Shown: piece by piece, positions 24,049-35,800 of the stretch
How the letters are laid out: each line of letters starts with the position of its first letter
Numbering within the stretch: the stretch's first letter is position 1
Assembly: GCF_032854445.1 (NCBI RefSeq)
Contig: NC_088299.1
Location: 2,333,001 to 2,397,000 of the forward strand
Source of the DNA: Liolophura sinensis
Lineage: Eukaryota; Mollusca; Polyplacophora; Chitonida; Chitonidae
DNA: 64,000 nucleotides
Reading direction: 5' to 3'
Notes under the pieces: generated by a model
Database searches by the model: none
What the model was told of the DNA's origin: nothing
The model's input: only the letters and a program-made list of their open reading frames with translations
Program-made: the position numbers and the translations under genes

Positions 24049-24944
24049 AGTGATGCATTATGTACGTAAAAAGGCAAATAGGAAATTCAGAAATTCATCG
24101 ATTAGGGCGCGCATTTCTGTAGAAAAGTCTAATTTTTAGACTCTCGGAGAAGAGATATTAGCGATCTTTCATATTCTGTGCCTTTGGCATTTGCGTCAGG
24201 CCGCGTACCTATCTTAGAAACAAACTGGCCTTTGATCTGTTTTTACCAGTTTCAAGAGCAACGCTTTCCTGCAAACGATACATCTTCCAAATCACGTTAT
24301 CTTAGGAATGAGTCTGATAATAGTTACTAATGACTGTTAGCTAAAAGCTGTGGAAAAAAAAGGAATGAGTAACAAAAAATGTTTTGAGGATTTCTTTAAT
24401 CATTTTGGTTAATATGCGACACGGTAATAAAGGTCATTGCCACCCAGTAAGACCATTGTAATCTGCATTTTAGAAGAATTCATCTGAGTGAAATGCCATA
24501 ATGGGATTGTGTTACTGCACTGTGAACTAACATTGCTGATTTTAAATCTACTTTAACTTTATTGACAAAGAGACACTCTTTAACAACTTAACGAACTCGT
24601 TATAGATCAAATTCGGATGCGACGGACAAAGCAGAGAACCATGTGAACCAGAATTTTGCAGTGACTTATAACGGATACAGTTACGGAGACAAAACTCGTT
24701 GTGGGATTTTGAAAGAGCTCCGTGCAAGGGATATGGTTTATGAAGATGTTCTCGTAAATACTCAGCCTATGTGTGTGTGTGTGTGGTTGACAGGTAAGAA
24801 ATTCTCAATGCAAGAACCGGTAACCTCAAGTAAATGGTAGTCAAACAGGGTTGAACACACCTTCACTACGCAATCAACAAAATAGTTGGGATAGGTGTTC
24901 TGTACAAAGCACGTTTCCTTTTCCCTATGAATCCAAAATGTCTT

Positions 24945-25087
24945 AAGCATTGGTAGTTTGTACATACAAACGGCATATAGGATTTCGTTTTTAAGCATTG
25001 GTAGTTTGTACATACAAACGGCATATAGGATTTCGTTTTTAAGCATTGGTAGTTTGTACATACAAACGGCATATAGGATTTCGTTTT
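24945..25087 (+). repeat. 48-bp tandem repeat, three near-identical units
   Basis: Units begin at 24945, 24993 and 25041 with AAGCATTGGTAG. I see no internal difference except at the last two bases of the third. Each unit contains the inverted repeat GTTTGTA-CA-TACAAAC. Near-identity marks it as a recent expansion compared with the surrounding diverged V sequence. The overlapping minus-strand ORFs here result from the period being divisible by three. Confidence 0.95.
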
Positions 25088-25198
25088 AATTGTCTTGGAA
25101 CGCTGCAAGGAACTGTGATTTGGAATTCGTTTGGCTATGGGTGTGATTTTGTATGCCAGGAACTATTTCTGAACTGTTAGTTTCATTCGGTTTTTTTC

Positions 25199-25275
25199 AT
25201 TGGTGCTTTACGCAGTACTCAAGAATACTTCACTTATATATCGGCTGTCAGCATTATGGTGGGAGGAAACCACAC
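25199..25275 (-). mobile_element. SINE A fragment
   Basis: Minus-strand copy of the SINE A 3' region: TTGGTGCTTTACGCAGTACT, CAAGAATACTTCACTTATA and GCATTATGGTGGGAGGAAAC. Both the head and the A-rich tail are largely missing. Confidence 0.85.
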
Positions 25276-25429
25276 ACAGCATATATATCAATTGGGTGGG
25301 GAGAAGTAAACATGTAACATTTTATCTTCTGGCGTATTAATTACATTTGGTGTTACATATAGAAAACTTGATCTCTCGCAGAATTAAAACAAGTACCTAT
25401 TGACAGACATTCAACCCAAACAACCAAGC

Positions 25430-27480
25430 CTTAAGGAACAGCTTTGAATTGGCAGACTTTAATTAGAATTGGTCCGTAAACACTTTGGGTTCTTGGTGTC
25501 ATGTTTCAGTGACAGAACTAATGTTTCCCTGGGAACCACCAACTATGAGCCATTTAGAATGATAATCGAATAAATAAATTTAGATCCACTAGTTACAGGT
25601 TTCCACGCAAAGACTTTACCTCAAACAATTACATGAACAGGGAGGAGAACTCCTCTACTGGACTCGTGTGACCAGCTAAGATGGACGAGTAGGCGTTACG
25701 CAATTTACACCCACAGGAAAAACATTTCTTTATCGACAGACTCTAGACGGAAGTTTACCCAGTAATTTTGTTGTCTCTTCTACTCTCGCTAATGATTACT
25801 CTGTAAAGATCGCCGCAGCGAATTAACTTCTCTCGTCCATTTATAGACAAAGAAACACTTTGCATACGAACATTTTCAATAAAAGACAAAAAAGAAAGAA
25901 CAGTTTTTCAATGCGGAAAATGGCTTCAGTGCGTGCGGAGACTTTAATCAACGTAAACTCTTGTCAGGAAAACATCAATACATACTTTGCTTTGTTTCCA
26001 GGCAACAACTTATATCCTAAAGAGCGACAATGTAATATGTGTGTATCATGTCCACTGGAATGAGTACTTGCTTGTTGCGGAGAACTAATTTACTCATCCT
26101 TCATTTCTAATGACTTCAAAGAGATGACATCTAAAGCTCATCAACACGGATACTAATGTTCAAGCTCATCACAGCGATTTGGATCTCAAAGAACTAGATT
26201 TTACTGTGGGTGTATAATTAAGCCCGGGGGTTTGGCCGGCCGAGTGGTATAACGGGTTGTCCTACCTGGTGAACTGAGATTGCCTCCCCACCCCTGCCTC
26301 TCTCCTTCCCCGGGCTCTGCAAGGTTTCCTGCACCCATAAACTAGACTGTCAAATATTTGAAATATCTGTGACAAGGGCTCAAACTGTAGATCCATCAAG
26401 TAAATAAAGAAATAAGAAATAAAGAAATAAAGAGTAAAGAGGCGATAAGAATGCTTAATGTTACATTCGTAATCCATGAAGGACATTCCATATCGACATA
26501 CGACGAGGGTAAAATTAGTCAAAGTTTCGGTCGATCAATATTTTACGTTGGGCTTTATGGGAGTCTTCTCCATATCGACTTTAAGATATGTCTAAGTTAA
26601 AAGGCTCTACATGTTGGTACTGACAGCAAAAGTTCTAGTGAAGTTTTTCTGGCGTTTTTTAGCTACACACAATGCCTTTATCTCCCTATTTATGATACAG
26701 AAGGCAATGAGTAGCATATTCCGCTTTTATGATCGCAAAGCGCAGCGCTGATAAATCCAATGTTCGAGCCCACAAACCAGATGACTGTCAAACAGGTTAA
26801 GGAGTCATGCATTCCGAGCTAAGCCAGCAAGACCGAATGTGGCAGATTTCCCTGAAACCCTATTGTTGGTAAATATATACACTTGTAAGTCTGCTCCTAT
26901 ATCCTTAAAGGGATGGCAACTCATGTGTGTACGTTATAACGATTGTTAGCTCGGCGACAATAACAAATCCCGTGGTTTCATGCAGTTATACGTTGCAATA
27001 GGGCCGTTTTTTAAAACAGCGAACTGAGGAAAATACTGCATTTCTTCGATTCCTTTGCTGATTCCATTCAATTTGTAGCCGTTGAAATCCGCCTTAACTC
27101 ATCGCTATAGGAAACACCGGGTGAACATTATCATTCGGTTCTGTTTGGGGGAAAAGAGATGGATTTTCTTCTTTTCTGGAGAGCATATCTGAGATCAATG
27201 TGGTTGTGATGGGTAACCAGTTTTCTGACAGGCTATTGCTCTGCTATAGGCCAGAACACAAAGTTGGAAATTACGTCCGGTGAAACGTCCTTAATAACCC
27301 TTCTGCACGGAAAGTGGCAAATAAAAAATAAAAAATATAGCGATTTCGGTACGGCTTTTCGGGAAGGTCTAATTTATAGGCCCTAGCGGAAGAGATATTA
27401 GCGATCTTTCATATCCTGTACAAGTGATATTTGTGGCTACGCACTCCACTTTCCTCCAATCCCTCTGTATCTCTGATTAA
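25430..27480 (+). repeat. V unit, copy V5
   Basis: Landmarks: TTAGATCCACTAGTTACAGG near 25579, TTTACCTCAAACAATTACATG near 25614, TACACCCACAGGAAAAAC, CCCAGTAATTTTGTTGTCTC near 25758, ATCAACGTAAACTCTTGTCAGG near 25947, TATCTCCCTATTTATGATAC near 26679, GATTCCATTCAATTTG near 27060, GAGATATTAGCGATCTTTCAT near 27391. It ends before the GGGGACTAAG block and is followed by the 27.6 kb tandem repeat. Confidence 0.78.
26227..26425 (+). mobile_element. SINE C, longest copy (V5)
   Basis: A tRNA-derived head with a recognisable A box (TTGGCCGGCCGAGTGGTATAA) is followed by CTACCTGGTGAACTGAGATTGC in place of a clean B box. A C-rich middle, CTGCACCCATAAACTAGACTG, TTGAAATATCTGTGACAAG and a (AAAT/AAAG)n tail complete it. 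The GAAATAT.CT.GA block resembles SINE A, so the two families may share a 3' module. Its position corresponds to the SINE C remnants of V1, V2 and V3. Confidence 0.7.
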
Positions 27481-27597
27481 AGGCTGGCCCATATTTTTAT
27501 ACAGTTACTCTTCCTGTGTCCCAGTAATATTTCGTCGATCAAGACACAAACAAATCCTGTAAGATTTGGGATTATTGTGCAAGAATGGCTGCTGGTC

Positions 27598-27732
27598 TTA
27601 TGCTCCCAAGATGCCTTTAACACGATGGCGTTATGCTCCCAAGATGCCCTTAACACGATGGTGTTATGCTCCCAAGATGCCTTTAAGACGATGGTGTTAT
27701 GCTCCCAAAATGCCTTTAACGCGATGGTGTTA
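27598..27732 (+). repeat. 33-bp tandem repeat, four units
   Basis: Unit starts are at 27598, 27631, 27664 and 27697, each TTATGCTCCCAA(G/A)ATGCC then TTTAACACGATGG. Units differ by one or two bases. It is unrelated in sequence to the 33 bp repeat at 22.4 kb. Confidence 0.93.
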
Positions 27733-27989
27733 ATTCAATTCACACATTATCCCAACATCGGGAACAGACTCTCTCAACAATAACGCATTACACGACTCCT
27801 AAACGACACAGCAACAGGAGAATTACAGAGTACATACATGCACATTCAGAGCTGCGAAAATACACATTTGGGCTCAGTTTCACAAAGATGTGAAACACAT
27901 CGCACATATAGGAAAATGGTACGGTAAAGGTGAAGTACAAAATATCGCACGGCAAATGTACGATAAATACGATATAGCACGCCGCTCTG

Positions 27990-28510
27990 AGAAGCTGGGC
28001 CCAGGACACAGCTCTAAATATATAAATCACACTCCTGAAAACGTAACAGAACACATTTGTTAAAAACAAATCAGGAGACAACTCCAAATATAGACGACGT
28101 GCTAGTACTTATGTAATAAAGTACATAAAATTCGTAAAATACGTGAGAACACACCTTTTTTAAAAAATCGTAACAGTATACGACTCAAAATATACATCTG
28201 ACCACAAAACATTCCATATACAGGAAGACATAAATGTTCTCATGAGAATAAAAATACACAACCCTCACCGTAAATAAGGCACAGTTATACCAATATACAT
28301 CACGACACAAAATTTCCAAAATATAGTCAAAAAGTCTTATATACATAAAAGCACACAAGAATTCATATTAGGGCACAGCTCCCAATATACATTACAGCAC
28401 ATATCTCGTGTTAAACACAAAGACAAATAAGATGTAATATACATAAAATGATAAGACAACACCTGAAATACACATCAGCGGATGACTCCAAAAATACCTG
28501 CGCAAATGGG
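27990..28510 (+). repeat. Degenerate minisatellite-like region
   Basis: Variants of GCACAACTCCAAATATACAT recur irregularly every 30-40 bases (for example near 28008, 28075, 28298, 28374, 28448 and 28483). The units are too diverged for a clean consensus by eye. The stretch is A-rich on the + strand. Confidence 0.5.
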
Positions 28511-29630
28511 CACAGGAAGCAATTACATCACAGCTATACATTCCGATTCGGCAAGTCTTCCCTAAGTATTATCTATGTACATAATGCCTCCCAACCTACC
28601 TTTGGATAGTGGTCAGTGCGAAGCCAATTTGTCCAGCCAGCCTATTGGCTGAAGGCCATCAGGCTAGGTCGGCACTGATGGGTGATTAATGAACCAGAGC
28701 CGATCGCCGCCCAGATTGTGTAATAGGTTTGCTTAGAAGGGATAAAGTATTTCGAGGCGACTGCAATCTGCTTCTCATCTATCAATCCTGTTATCTTGGC
28801 GTGAGCTTTGCATGAATAACCAAACCGGCTGCATACAACTGCCCAAGTTTAGGAAATGAAATTTGCATAGCATCTGCTGATTTATGAAAGTTGGTCGCTG
28901 TGGATATCGATATGTTGTCTTTGTGTTGTATAATATATATATAATTTGAAATTTGGAGAGAAAAAGTGGAGCCAACACGCAAATATGCTCAAATCCTCGA
29001 TTTCCAGTATCATTTCCTGACACTCCGCTCTTAACCAGATTGCCTAACTTTAACAGGTTGGAATTTTGCGGAAGAAGATAAAAATCAGTCGTTGTGAATT
29101 TCCTTGAGTTGGCTTGGCCTTGGCTTTAAGACCAAAATCGGTTTGTGGCAAGGCGGATTCAAATTCCAAGATACGCTTTAAGCTGCGATAGTCTGTTTAA
29201 CGTCAGAGGACGACCGACATTCCCCGCTTGATTACCTTTCGCAAGATAGATGTTGTCTTTCGTGCACTTTAGCAAAACTGGAATAAACAAGTTTTCTTCC
29301 GGACACATTGGGAACATTGGGTACCAGTATATATATATAATTGGAACACTCGTTTCAATGTGGGGCCCCCTTTTATCCACACTGAATGAAGTGTGAGAGG
29401 GTTTTTTTGTACTTGTTCGACTGAGTCAAGAATGTAGTCTGTTTAGTGGTGTACACGTCAACATATGTGTTAGTTGTTAGCGAAACACCTAAAATCTATG
29501 TATATCACCAGATCCCATGTGTGATGTGAAAACTGACAGTATAATTGCGCACACCGACATGAAAAGATACGCCGTGGTCGGTATAATATATAAATGTTTC
29601 ATTACCTGGTTTGACTCTCTTTATATCTTT
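28511..29630. other. Non-coding stretch, nothing recognised
   Basis: Short (TA)n tracts occur near 28930 and 29328. Only short ORFs without known motifs are present. Confidence 0.4.
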
Positions 29631-29639
29631 GTATCACCT

Positions 29640-30245
29640 GGTATCACCTTGTCTGTCCACCTGTATGCCTGTCTGTGTGCATGTTTGTCTGTCTGTAACT
29701 ATTGATTTTGTCCATGTATTTCCACCCAAACTACTGCCCCGATTTTCATGAAACTTACCATACATCTAGCCTATCATCTGAATTTGAGCATGCTTAAGTT
29801 TAATGGTAATCGAGTAATTACTATTAACTTTTACACTTGCCCTCACTTAAGACTTTGGGTAATTGTTTTTCCTTGTATTCAGATTTTGTCAATACAACTC
29901 TTTCTAAAGTACTGTATAATGTGACTTAGTAGGGTATTTAGATTTAGTGTTTTCGGCATCATACTTCAGTGGCGGCAGCACTTTAGTGGAATGTGGAATG
30001 TGGAGCCCTGCCGCAAGAAGACACAGGATATGTACACACATCTAATGACTTCTCGTCGGCATATAACTGAAAAGTTTTTAAGTACCCCTACGAATTGAAC
30101 CTCAAGCATTCACGTATGTACATACATATCCAAAAGTACTGAACCTATTTCTATGAAACTTAACATACGTCTTCCCTATAATTTAAAACTTGTGAATACT
30201 TAAGTTTAATTACAATGGGGTTATCAGAGCCTTAATCCAATTATG
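29640..30245 (+). mobile_element. Probable non-autonomous repeat, two similar halves around a SINE B copy
   Basis: A (GTCTGT)n-like tract (29650-29697) precedes ACTACTGCCCCGATTTTCAT, GAAACTTACCATACAT and TACTTAAGTTTAAT-like text. A second version follows at about 30130-30220 (TACTGAACCTATTTCTATGA, AACTTAACATACG, ATACTTAAGTTTAATTACAAT). Text of the form ACCGATTTTCATGAAACTT next to GTCTGT repeats recurs in many invertebrate genomes as part of interspersed elements. No coding capacity was seen. Confidence 0.5.
29955..30115 (+). mobile_element. SINE B, diverged copy
   Basis: GGCGGCAGCACTTTAGTGGAA, CAAGAAGACACAGGATATG, CTTCTCGTCGGCATATAACT and GAAAAGTTTTTAAGTACCCC match the SINE B 3' half, here with a CAAGCATTCACG end instead of the clean (ACTC)n tail. 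Confidence 0.6.
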
Positions 30246-32149
30246 GATTTTCATATACGGTTTACTCTTCCGATTTGCTACATTTTCCCATTCAAACTGG
30301 ATGTACCAATGCAAAAACGGTAAACATCATGACGTCCTGTCATTTCTCTTCTTACTTTTCTTTCTTTTATTTCTAAGCATGATGTGGAATGTGGAGTTTT
30401 TATTGTCAACGGCGCATGGTGTGTATTGCTTTTCCTGTTGTTGGGGACATAGACCGCTACACAAAACTGGACCTGTAAACCAGAGTACTGAGCAAATATG
30501 CGGAACTGCCCGACAGACCAGATATCCGGGCACTGTTGTACAACTGGTGATTGTACCACACGATTTCCTTCTCACCCAGAATTTCCCATTGGCTCTATTA
30601 TACGTTGTTACGGTGTGTGGCCGTGTCGGTTATTTTCAGAGAGCTAAGCCCTTGCTGGTCGTAATGTGCCGTACTTCTCAACTGAGGCCATAGGCACCAA
30701 GCCGCCTGGACAGTATTGGATAACACCAACGACCCCTGACCAATGAGTTAATCTTTCCAGTCAAGAAAAATCTCATTGGTTTGGATGCTGCTTTACATGT
30801 ACGTCGAAGAGATCTGCCAGGACTACGGTGAAATGACATAGTTTTCGTCAGGCTTTCAAAAGCCGAATGCTGGCAGTGGACATATATTTGAATCTTTTAG
30901 TATGATGGAGTGGGCTTTTTTCTTTCTGAAAAAGAATGTTAAGGCATGATCTTTCAATCGCATTCGTCGACTGGACTGGGCTTACTGTGCGAATGAAAAC
31001 CTGTGGATCTGGATGTAGGAAAAAAGGTCAAAGGTAAAGGGTCGATGTACAAGACGGCTACACTGGTCTCGTCGAGTCATAAAAAAGATAGATGTTGTAA
31101 GGGGAATATCCTGGATAAACAACGTTAGATATCACTCAGTTATGAATTAATGGAATAGATTAGTCGTATATCCCACTTGGTTTTAATGCCTTCTTATTTA
31201 GATGGGTCTTCAGCTTTGACTTGTTATTTATTATATTTATTATTTCCGATTTGAAAGGACTTTTGTATCGCAGTCTCTATCACTGGTGAAGAGCAACGTG
31301 TACATGTATACGTAGGCTGCTTTAAACCAATATCAAAAGTACATGTAGGCGTACTGAAGTCTTTGACTATTGCTGTTCGTGGAACTCTGTCTGGGTCCAA
31401 CTCTGTGATTATCACGAATAGTTGTATAAAGCTCTACCGCGGGCTGTTATGCGACACCCTGTTATGCGACACTCCCACACTAAACCAAAGATATAGTCAA
31501 CCAATGGCAGCTGTAATAAAGTCCCCCGAAGCCCCCCCCCCCCCACCCCACCCCCGCCCCCTAATAATTAACTATAAGTGTTCATCTTAGATCATTCTTA
31601 TTTGTTGAAAATGATGCTAGTGGACGCTTACAAAATTAGTGTAGAGGAGTAAGAAGAAATAAAAGTACGAGCATTAGCGGTCAGTGGAGAAAGCTTGAAC
31701 GAAATTAACTTCCAATAGTGCAGTCTGATAAAATACGGTGGATGTTTGCTGGTTCAAATTGACCGGGAGCTCAAAAAAGAATATAATTAGATTTGTTCCC
31801 TCCGAGATTATGTGTAGTTTATATGAGCTAATGTATACCCGAATGTCCAGTAAATACCTGTGCGTAATATATAGTGACAACTTGATGAGAACCTGCTGGC
31901 AAAGTTCGTGTAGACAATCCTACTTTTAGGCCATAGACGGCCAAATTCACTAGCCTTGGCCAATATTTTTGATTTTAGGAATGTTTGAGAACATTTACGT
32001 CCTATTATGGCCGCCTTCTTCATTTTCTACTACAAAACGAGATAACTTCCCTTTAGATCTGAAACAACAGAAACACGCCCGGACATTATATTAAAGGTAC
32101 AAACAGCTCACTTTTTATTCTTGACAAAGACTTTAAAAATGGTACTTCC
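30246..32149. other. Non-coding stretch with a poly-C tract
   Basis: A C-rich tract lies at about 31530-31561 and a short direct repeat (CTGTTATGCGACAC twice) at about 31445-31472. ORFs of up to 130 codons (30301-30693 +) overlap antisense ORFs and carry no recognisable domain. Confidence 0.4.
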
Positions 32150-32285
32150 TGCTGCCTTTGGCGGCATGGACTCGCCCTTCCATTAGAGAACATAGTGTAT
32201 GTACACCTGATGACTTATCGTCATCAAATGACTGAAACATTGTTAAGTACGACGTTAAACCCCAAGTATACATACATGCATACAT
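32150..32285 (+). mobile_element. SINE B, 5'-truncated copy
   Basis: TTGGCGGCATGGACTCGCCC, TATGTACACCTGATGACTTA, TCGTCATCAAATGACTGAAA and TTAAGTACGACGTTAAACCC, then CAAGTATACATACATGCAT in place of the usual (ACTC)n tail. Confidence 0.8.
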
Positions 32286-34940
32286 CTGCCTTTTTCATGC
32301 GGGCGAGACCAATTCTCCGCTGTTGTTTGGTAAGTTTGTTAGATGTTACTACCGGTCAATACCTGATATTGCTTGATGAATTATTTTTCTGTTCACAAAA
32401 TATATTCTAACGACCTGTAAAATCTTAAACAGGTCAATTTGTATTTTATTGTTTGGACTGTGTAGCTTCTTCACTATGTATGTTCACCTGTCCCGTCACT
32501 CTCCTGGGTTTACTCATATTTTCTACTTTGACAGGTAGACTAACCATAGCCAAATTTAATATTGTATTACTTTGAAAGTCAAAAAAAAAAGTTTTTTTTA
32601 TGTTCTATATATTCTACATAAACTTGTCTCATACTCACAATGGCGTTAATTTTTAATCATTCAGGTGCAGACATTTTCGAAAAAAGACTCTTTTGTCATT
32701 GTTTTTTGGTAAAAAAACGCTCTGTCCGTTATAGCGCCACAAAGTTACGAAAAATCGATTTTACAAAGTTTTCTGAAGGTATAATTTACGAAACTAGTAG
32801 TTGGGCGTTTTAGTGGCTTCTTTGAGAAGACGTCTGGACCTTGATATTTGGGTTTCTAGATGAAGATTTTGAGTGAAGTAACCAACAACACCTACATCAT
32901 AGGCGGGATCTTTAGGGTTTCTGTATAAATTGTTTTTCCCTGTTTTCTTCCAAACTTTGAAAATAATGAAAAAAAAATGATCCCAAAAAAAAGCCAGTGA
33001 CTTCGATCAGTAAATCAGAAGTCTGAAAGCTATCGTGACAAGTTGTCAAAGACTCTGCTGTGAACGTGTCGAAGAAATCCTGACGGGAGGCAGTAAAATC
33101 CACACCTGCCTGACATTCCGGAAATTGCCGTCACACTCTTTCTTTTGCCTCTTCTGATATGTGCTGCCATGGATATACTGTCGGCATCAAGGGCGATACG
33201 TGAGTGGCTTGGGGACTCTTTTGACCGTGTTTTACCATCGTATGAAGGCGTGATGGAAGATCAAAAAATGTATTCGGCTATGACCATATAAAATCTGTAA
33301 GATTAAAACAAGAGTAGAACTGGAAGCAGTCTATTAGTTATTAACATCAAAGTGGCAATTAAGTTTGCTTAGAATGTAATATGCCTTAGATCCAAGTTTG
33401 TGTGGACTGGAAACACCAAGACTGCCTGATTGACCCTTGGAGTTTAAATATGGTTAACCTACTCATTGGGAGTTCTCTAGCATATTGGCACTAGGTTAAA
33501 GGTTTACTAGGTTAAAGTGACAGTTCATCGCAACTATGCCCCCCCCCCCCTCCTCCCTCAAAAAAATATGTCCCCACCAAGTGCAAGTGGCATATGTCGA
33601 TGACACTTTTTCAGAACTGTCAATGTATTCATATCCACAAAGGTTTCGTTGACAGACGTTCATTGGCAAACAATCAAGACGCCAACTGCTTGAGAGCACA
33701 TTGAATTGAATAAATTGCTATTTCCAAGAAACTAGAGAGGCGATAAATTGGTCAGTTTATTTGAATTTCCCTGGCTTTTGGGAGATCATTCACCGAATCT
33801 ATGATGCCCGAGTAAACGAGAGAAATATACACCACGATTATAAAGCATTCTGTTGGGCTCTAGTGAAATACTGCCCATAAACTACTGATACAGAGAACCT
33901 ATAATGCCTGGTGACAAATTTTATCTAGTTATTTTTATGAGTATTGGCATTTACCAAAAAAAAATCACAACCAATTGACCTATAATGTTTGCTTGGCAGC
34001 AGCATTCCATTTGTCATTTGTCTGGCACTTGAAGAGAATCGACGCTTTCCCTGGGGTTTATACACATTTATGAAAAAATTAATTAATTTTTTTTCTTAAT
34101 ACTTTTCTTTAAAGAAAATCATATGCTTGGCAGAACGCATACATATTTGTCTGTTTTTTATGTGAAATTTATAGAGCCTAATTTCAAACACAAGATTAGA
34201 AGATCGTTGAAATCGAGGTCCATAAGTGCAAGATTAAAAATGGACAAAATAATTTTTCAAAACCTTTACAAAATATAATTGCCCTAATAGGTTAGTCATC
34301 CTAAAATTAACAAGAACAGTATGAAAAGTTGCCATGTTTGCTTCACTCAAATGAGGGAAAACAATTCAATTAGAACCGTTTGTGCCATAAATACCAAAGT
34401 GAAGTTCTTCGGGGTCCTTCAAAAGATTCGACCTTTGGCGAGTTATTGGTGAATTTCCCCACGCGATACACGCGTCATATTGGTGGAAAGTAAACTATTA
34501 GAACTAAGTTTTATGTCAGACGACACAAAACAGAATGATGTGCTAAATTACACAAATAGCCAAAATTCTATTGTAATAAGTCCATTGTGCTTAAATTAAG
34601 ACCTTTGTTTCAGTCAAAAATGTTGTACTTCAACCCAAGATATCAAAATGTGTTACCGAAATTATTTGTAAAACCGCTATCTAATTTTTACAAATTTAAT
34701 TGGATTGAATTCATATCTCCGCTGAACTTCATGCAAATATTTACAGTCAAATGTGATGACATCGCCTAGAGTATAGAGTTGCAACCGTGAAATGTGATAG
34801 TGGGGCATAATGTACCCAATGAATGTTTGTGAACCACATGAGCAGATCTTTTAAAACAAATACTGATTCTTCCAACGAATGCTTGGTTTCGTGCAGTGAT
34901 TGCAGTCGCTGGTGTTCGTCGTCTGGATAGATTTCTTGAT
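32286..34940. other. AT-rich non-coding stretch, nothing firm
   Basis: There is a poly-C run at 33539-33551. The minus-strand ORF 32912-33103 (TASRQDFFDTFT...) is the least repeat-like short ORF here, but it has no family motif I recognise, no clear splice sites and no paralogue, so I do not call it an exon. Confidence 0.4.
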
Positions 34941-34942
34941 AC

Positions 34943-35180
34943 ATTTATTTATTTATTTATTTGATTGGTATTTTACGCCGTACTCAAGAATATTTCACTT
35001 ATAGGCCTACGACGGCGGCTAGCATTATGGTAGGAGGAAACCGGACAGACCCCGGGGGAAACCAACGACCATCCGTAGGTTGCTGGAAGACCTTCCCACG
35101 TCACCATGAGCTGGACTTCAACTCACAGCGATCGCATTGGCGAGAGGCTCCTGGGTCATTACGCTGCGCTAATGACCCAG
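34943..35180 (-). mobile_element. SINE A, nearly full length
   Basis: On the minus strand it runs from the tRNA-like part (GGTCATTACGCTGCGCTAAT in + orientation at the right end) through the B box (GAGCTGGACTTCAACTCACAG) and the body (ACCATCCGTAGGTTGCTGG, CCCCGGGGGAAACC, AGCATTATGGTAGGAGG) to TATTCTTGAGTACGGCG and the (AAAT)n tail. Compared with the copy at 56678-56933 it lacks about the first 30 bases of the head. Confidence 0.93.
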
Positions 35181-35800
35181 ACATGTCTTTGTGCGACTTT
35201 CATTTTTGATTACCCTCTGTACTATATACGCAGGAATGCATGCTTTGGATTTTATGTCGTAGTGAGCATTTTTTCATGACGACGAGTCTATACTATACAG
35301 ACAAACCGTGTTTTTCGCACCACAAGGCAACCCTCCATTATACATATTTATAAAAACGCTGAAAATGCAATCAAGTCATAATGTAATTTGAACCGAAGTT
35401 CACACTGCAGTAAGAATGTGTCCTAAAACTAGCACTGTATTGTTCAGTGCAAATCCTTTGACTCCTGTCCAGATCCACTGATCTGCCAAATACACGCTTA
35501 GTTGAACCGATTCCTGTTAGACAGACGCCGTCAGGGGGCATGTTAGATCAGGACAAGTGTACTGCGCACTGATGTAGAACTGCTACATCCCAGTAAAACA
35601 ATTATATGGGTCTTGTAATATTTATGGGAACACATTTGGCCATAAGGGTAACAATAGCCGGGTGGCTTTTCGTTTACTTAGTATATACTTACATGTATGT
35701 TGGCGTTGAAGCATAACGGCATAGTTCATTTAAAAGAAGTCGCCGTTATCTTAACTGATGCCTACAATGTCCCGCAGTTACTGGAATGAAATACTTAGTC
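35181..35800. other. Spacer between SINE A and the U array
   Basis: No gene or repeat recognised. Confidence 0.35.

Larger units (their letters stand above)
20850..24770 (+). repeat. V unit, copy V4
   Basis: Landmarks: CAACAGACACGAGATGTAAAA near 20933 (compare 10147), TCCAATTACATCTTGAGCGATT near 21284, GGGACGTTTAAGCAGG near 21370, ACCAGTAATTTTGTTATTGC near 23097, ATCAATATGAACGCTTGCCAGG near 23300, GCAGTGTCTACGATCTGTCGCC near 23720, GAGATATTAGCGATCTTTCAT near 24151, GTGAAATGCCATAATGGGATT near 24488 and GATGCGACGGACAAAGC near 24617. A 33 bp minisatellite and a SINE A copy are inserted in it. Confidence 0.78.

Noticed and set aside
24762-25108. Overlapping minus-strand ORFs with repeated peptide
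   Set aside because: A product of the 48-bp tandem repeat, whose period is divisible by three.
30301-30693. 130-codon ORF on the + strand
   Set aside because: It overlaps two antisense ORFs and has low-complexity hydrophobic text. No recognisable family.
32912-33103. Minus-strand ORF that reads like protein (DFTASRQDFFDTFTAES)
   Set aside because: A lone short frame ending in poly-T-derived Phe/Gly text, without convincing splice signals. A homology search would be needed to revive it.
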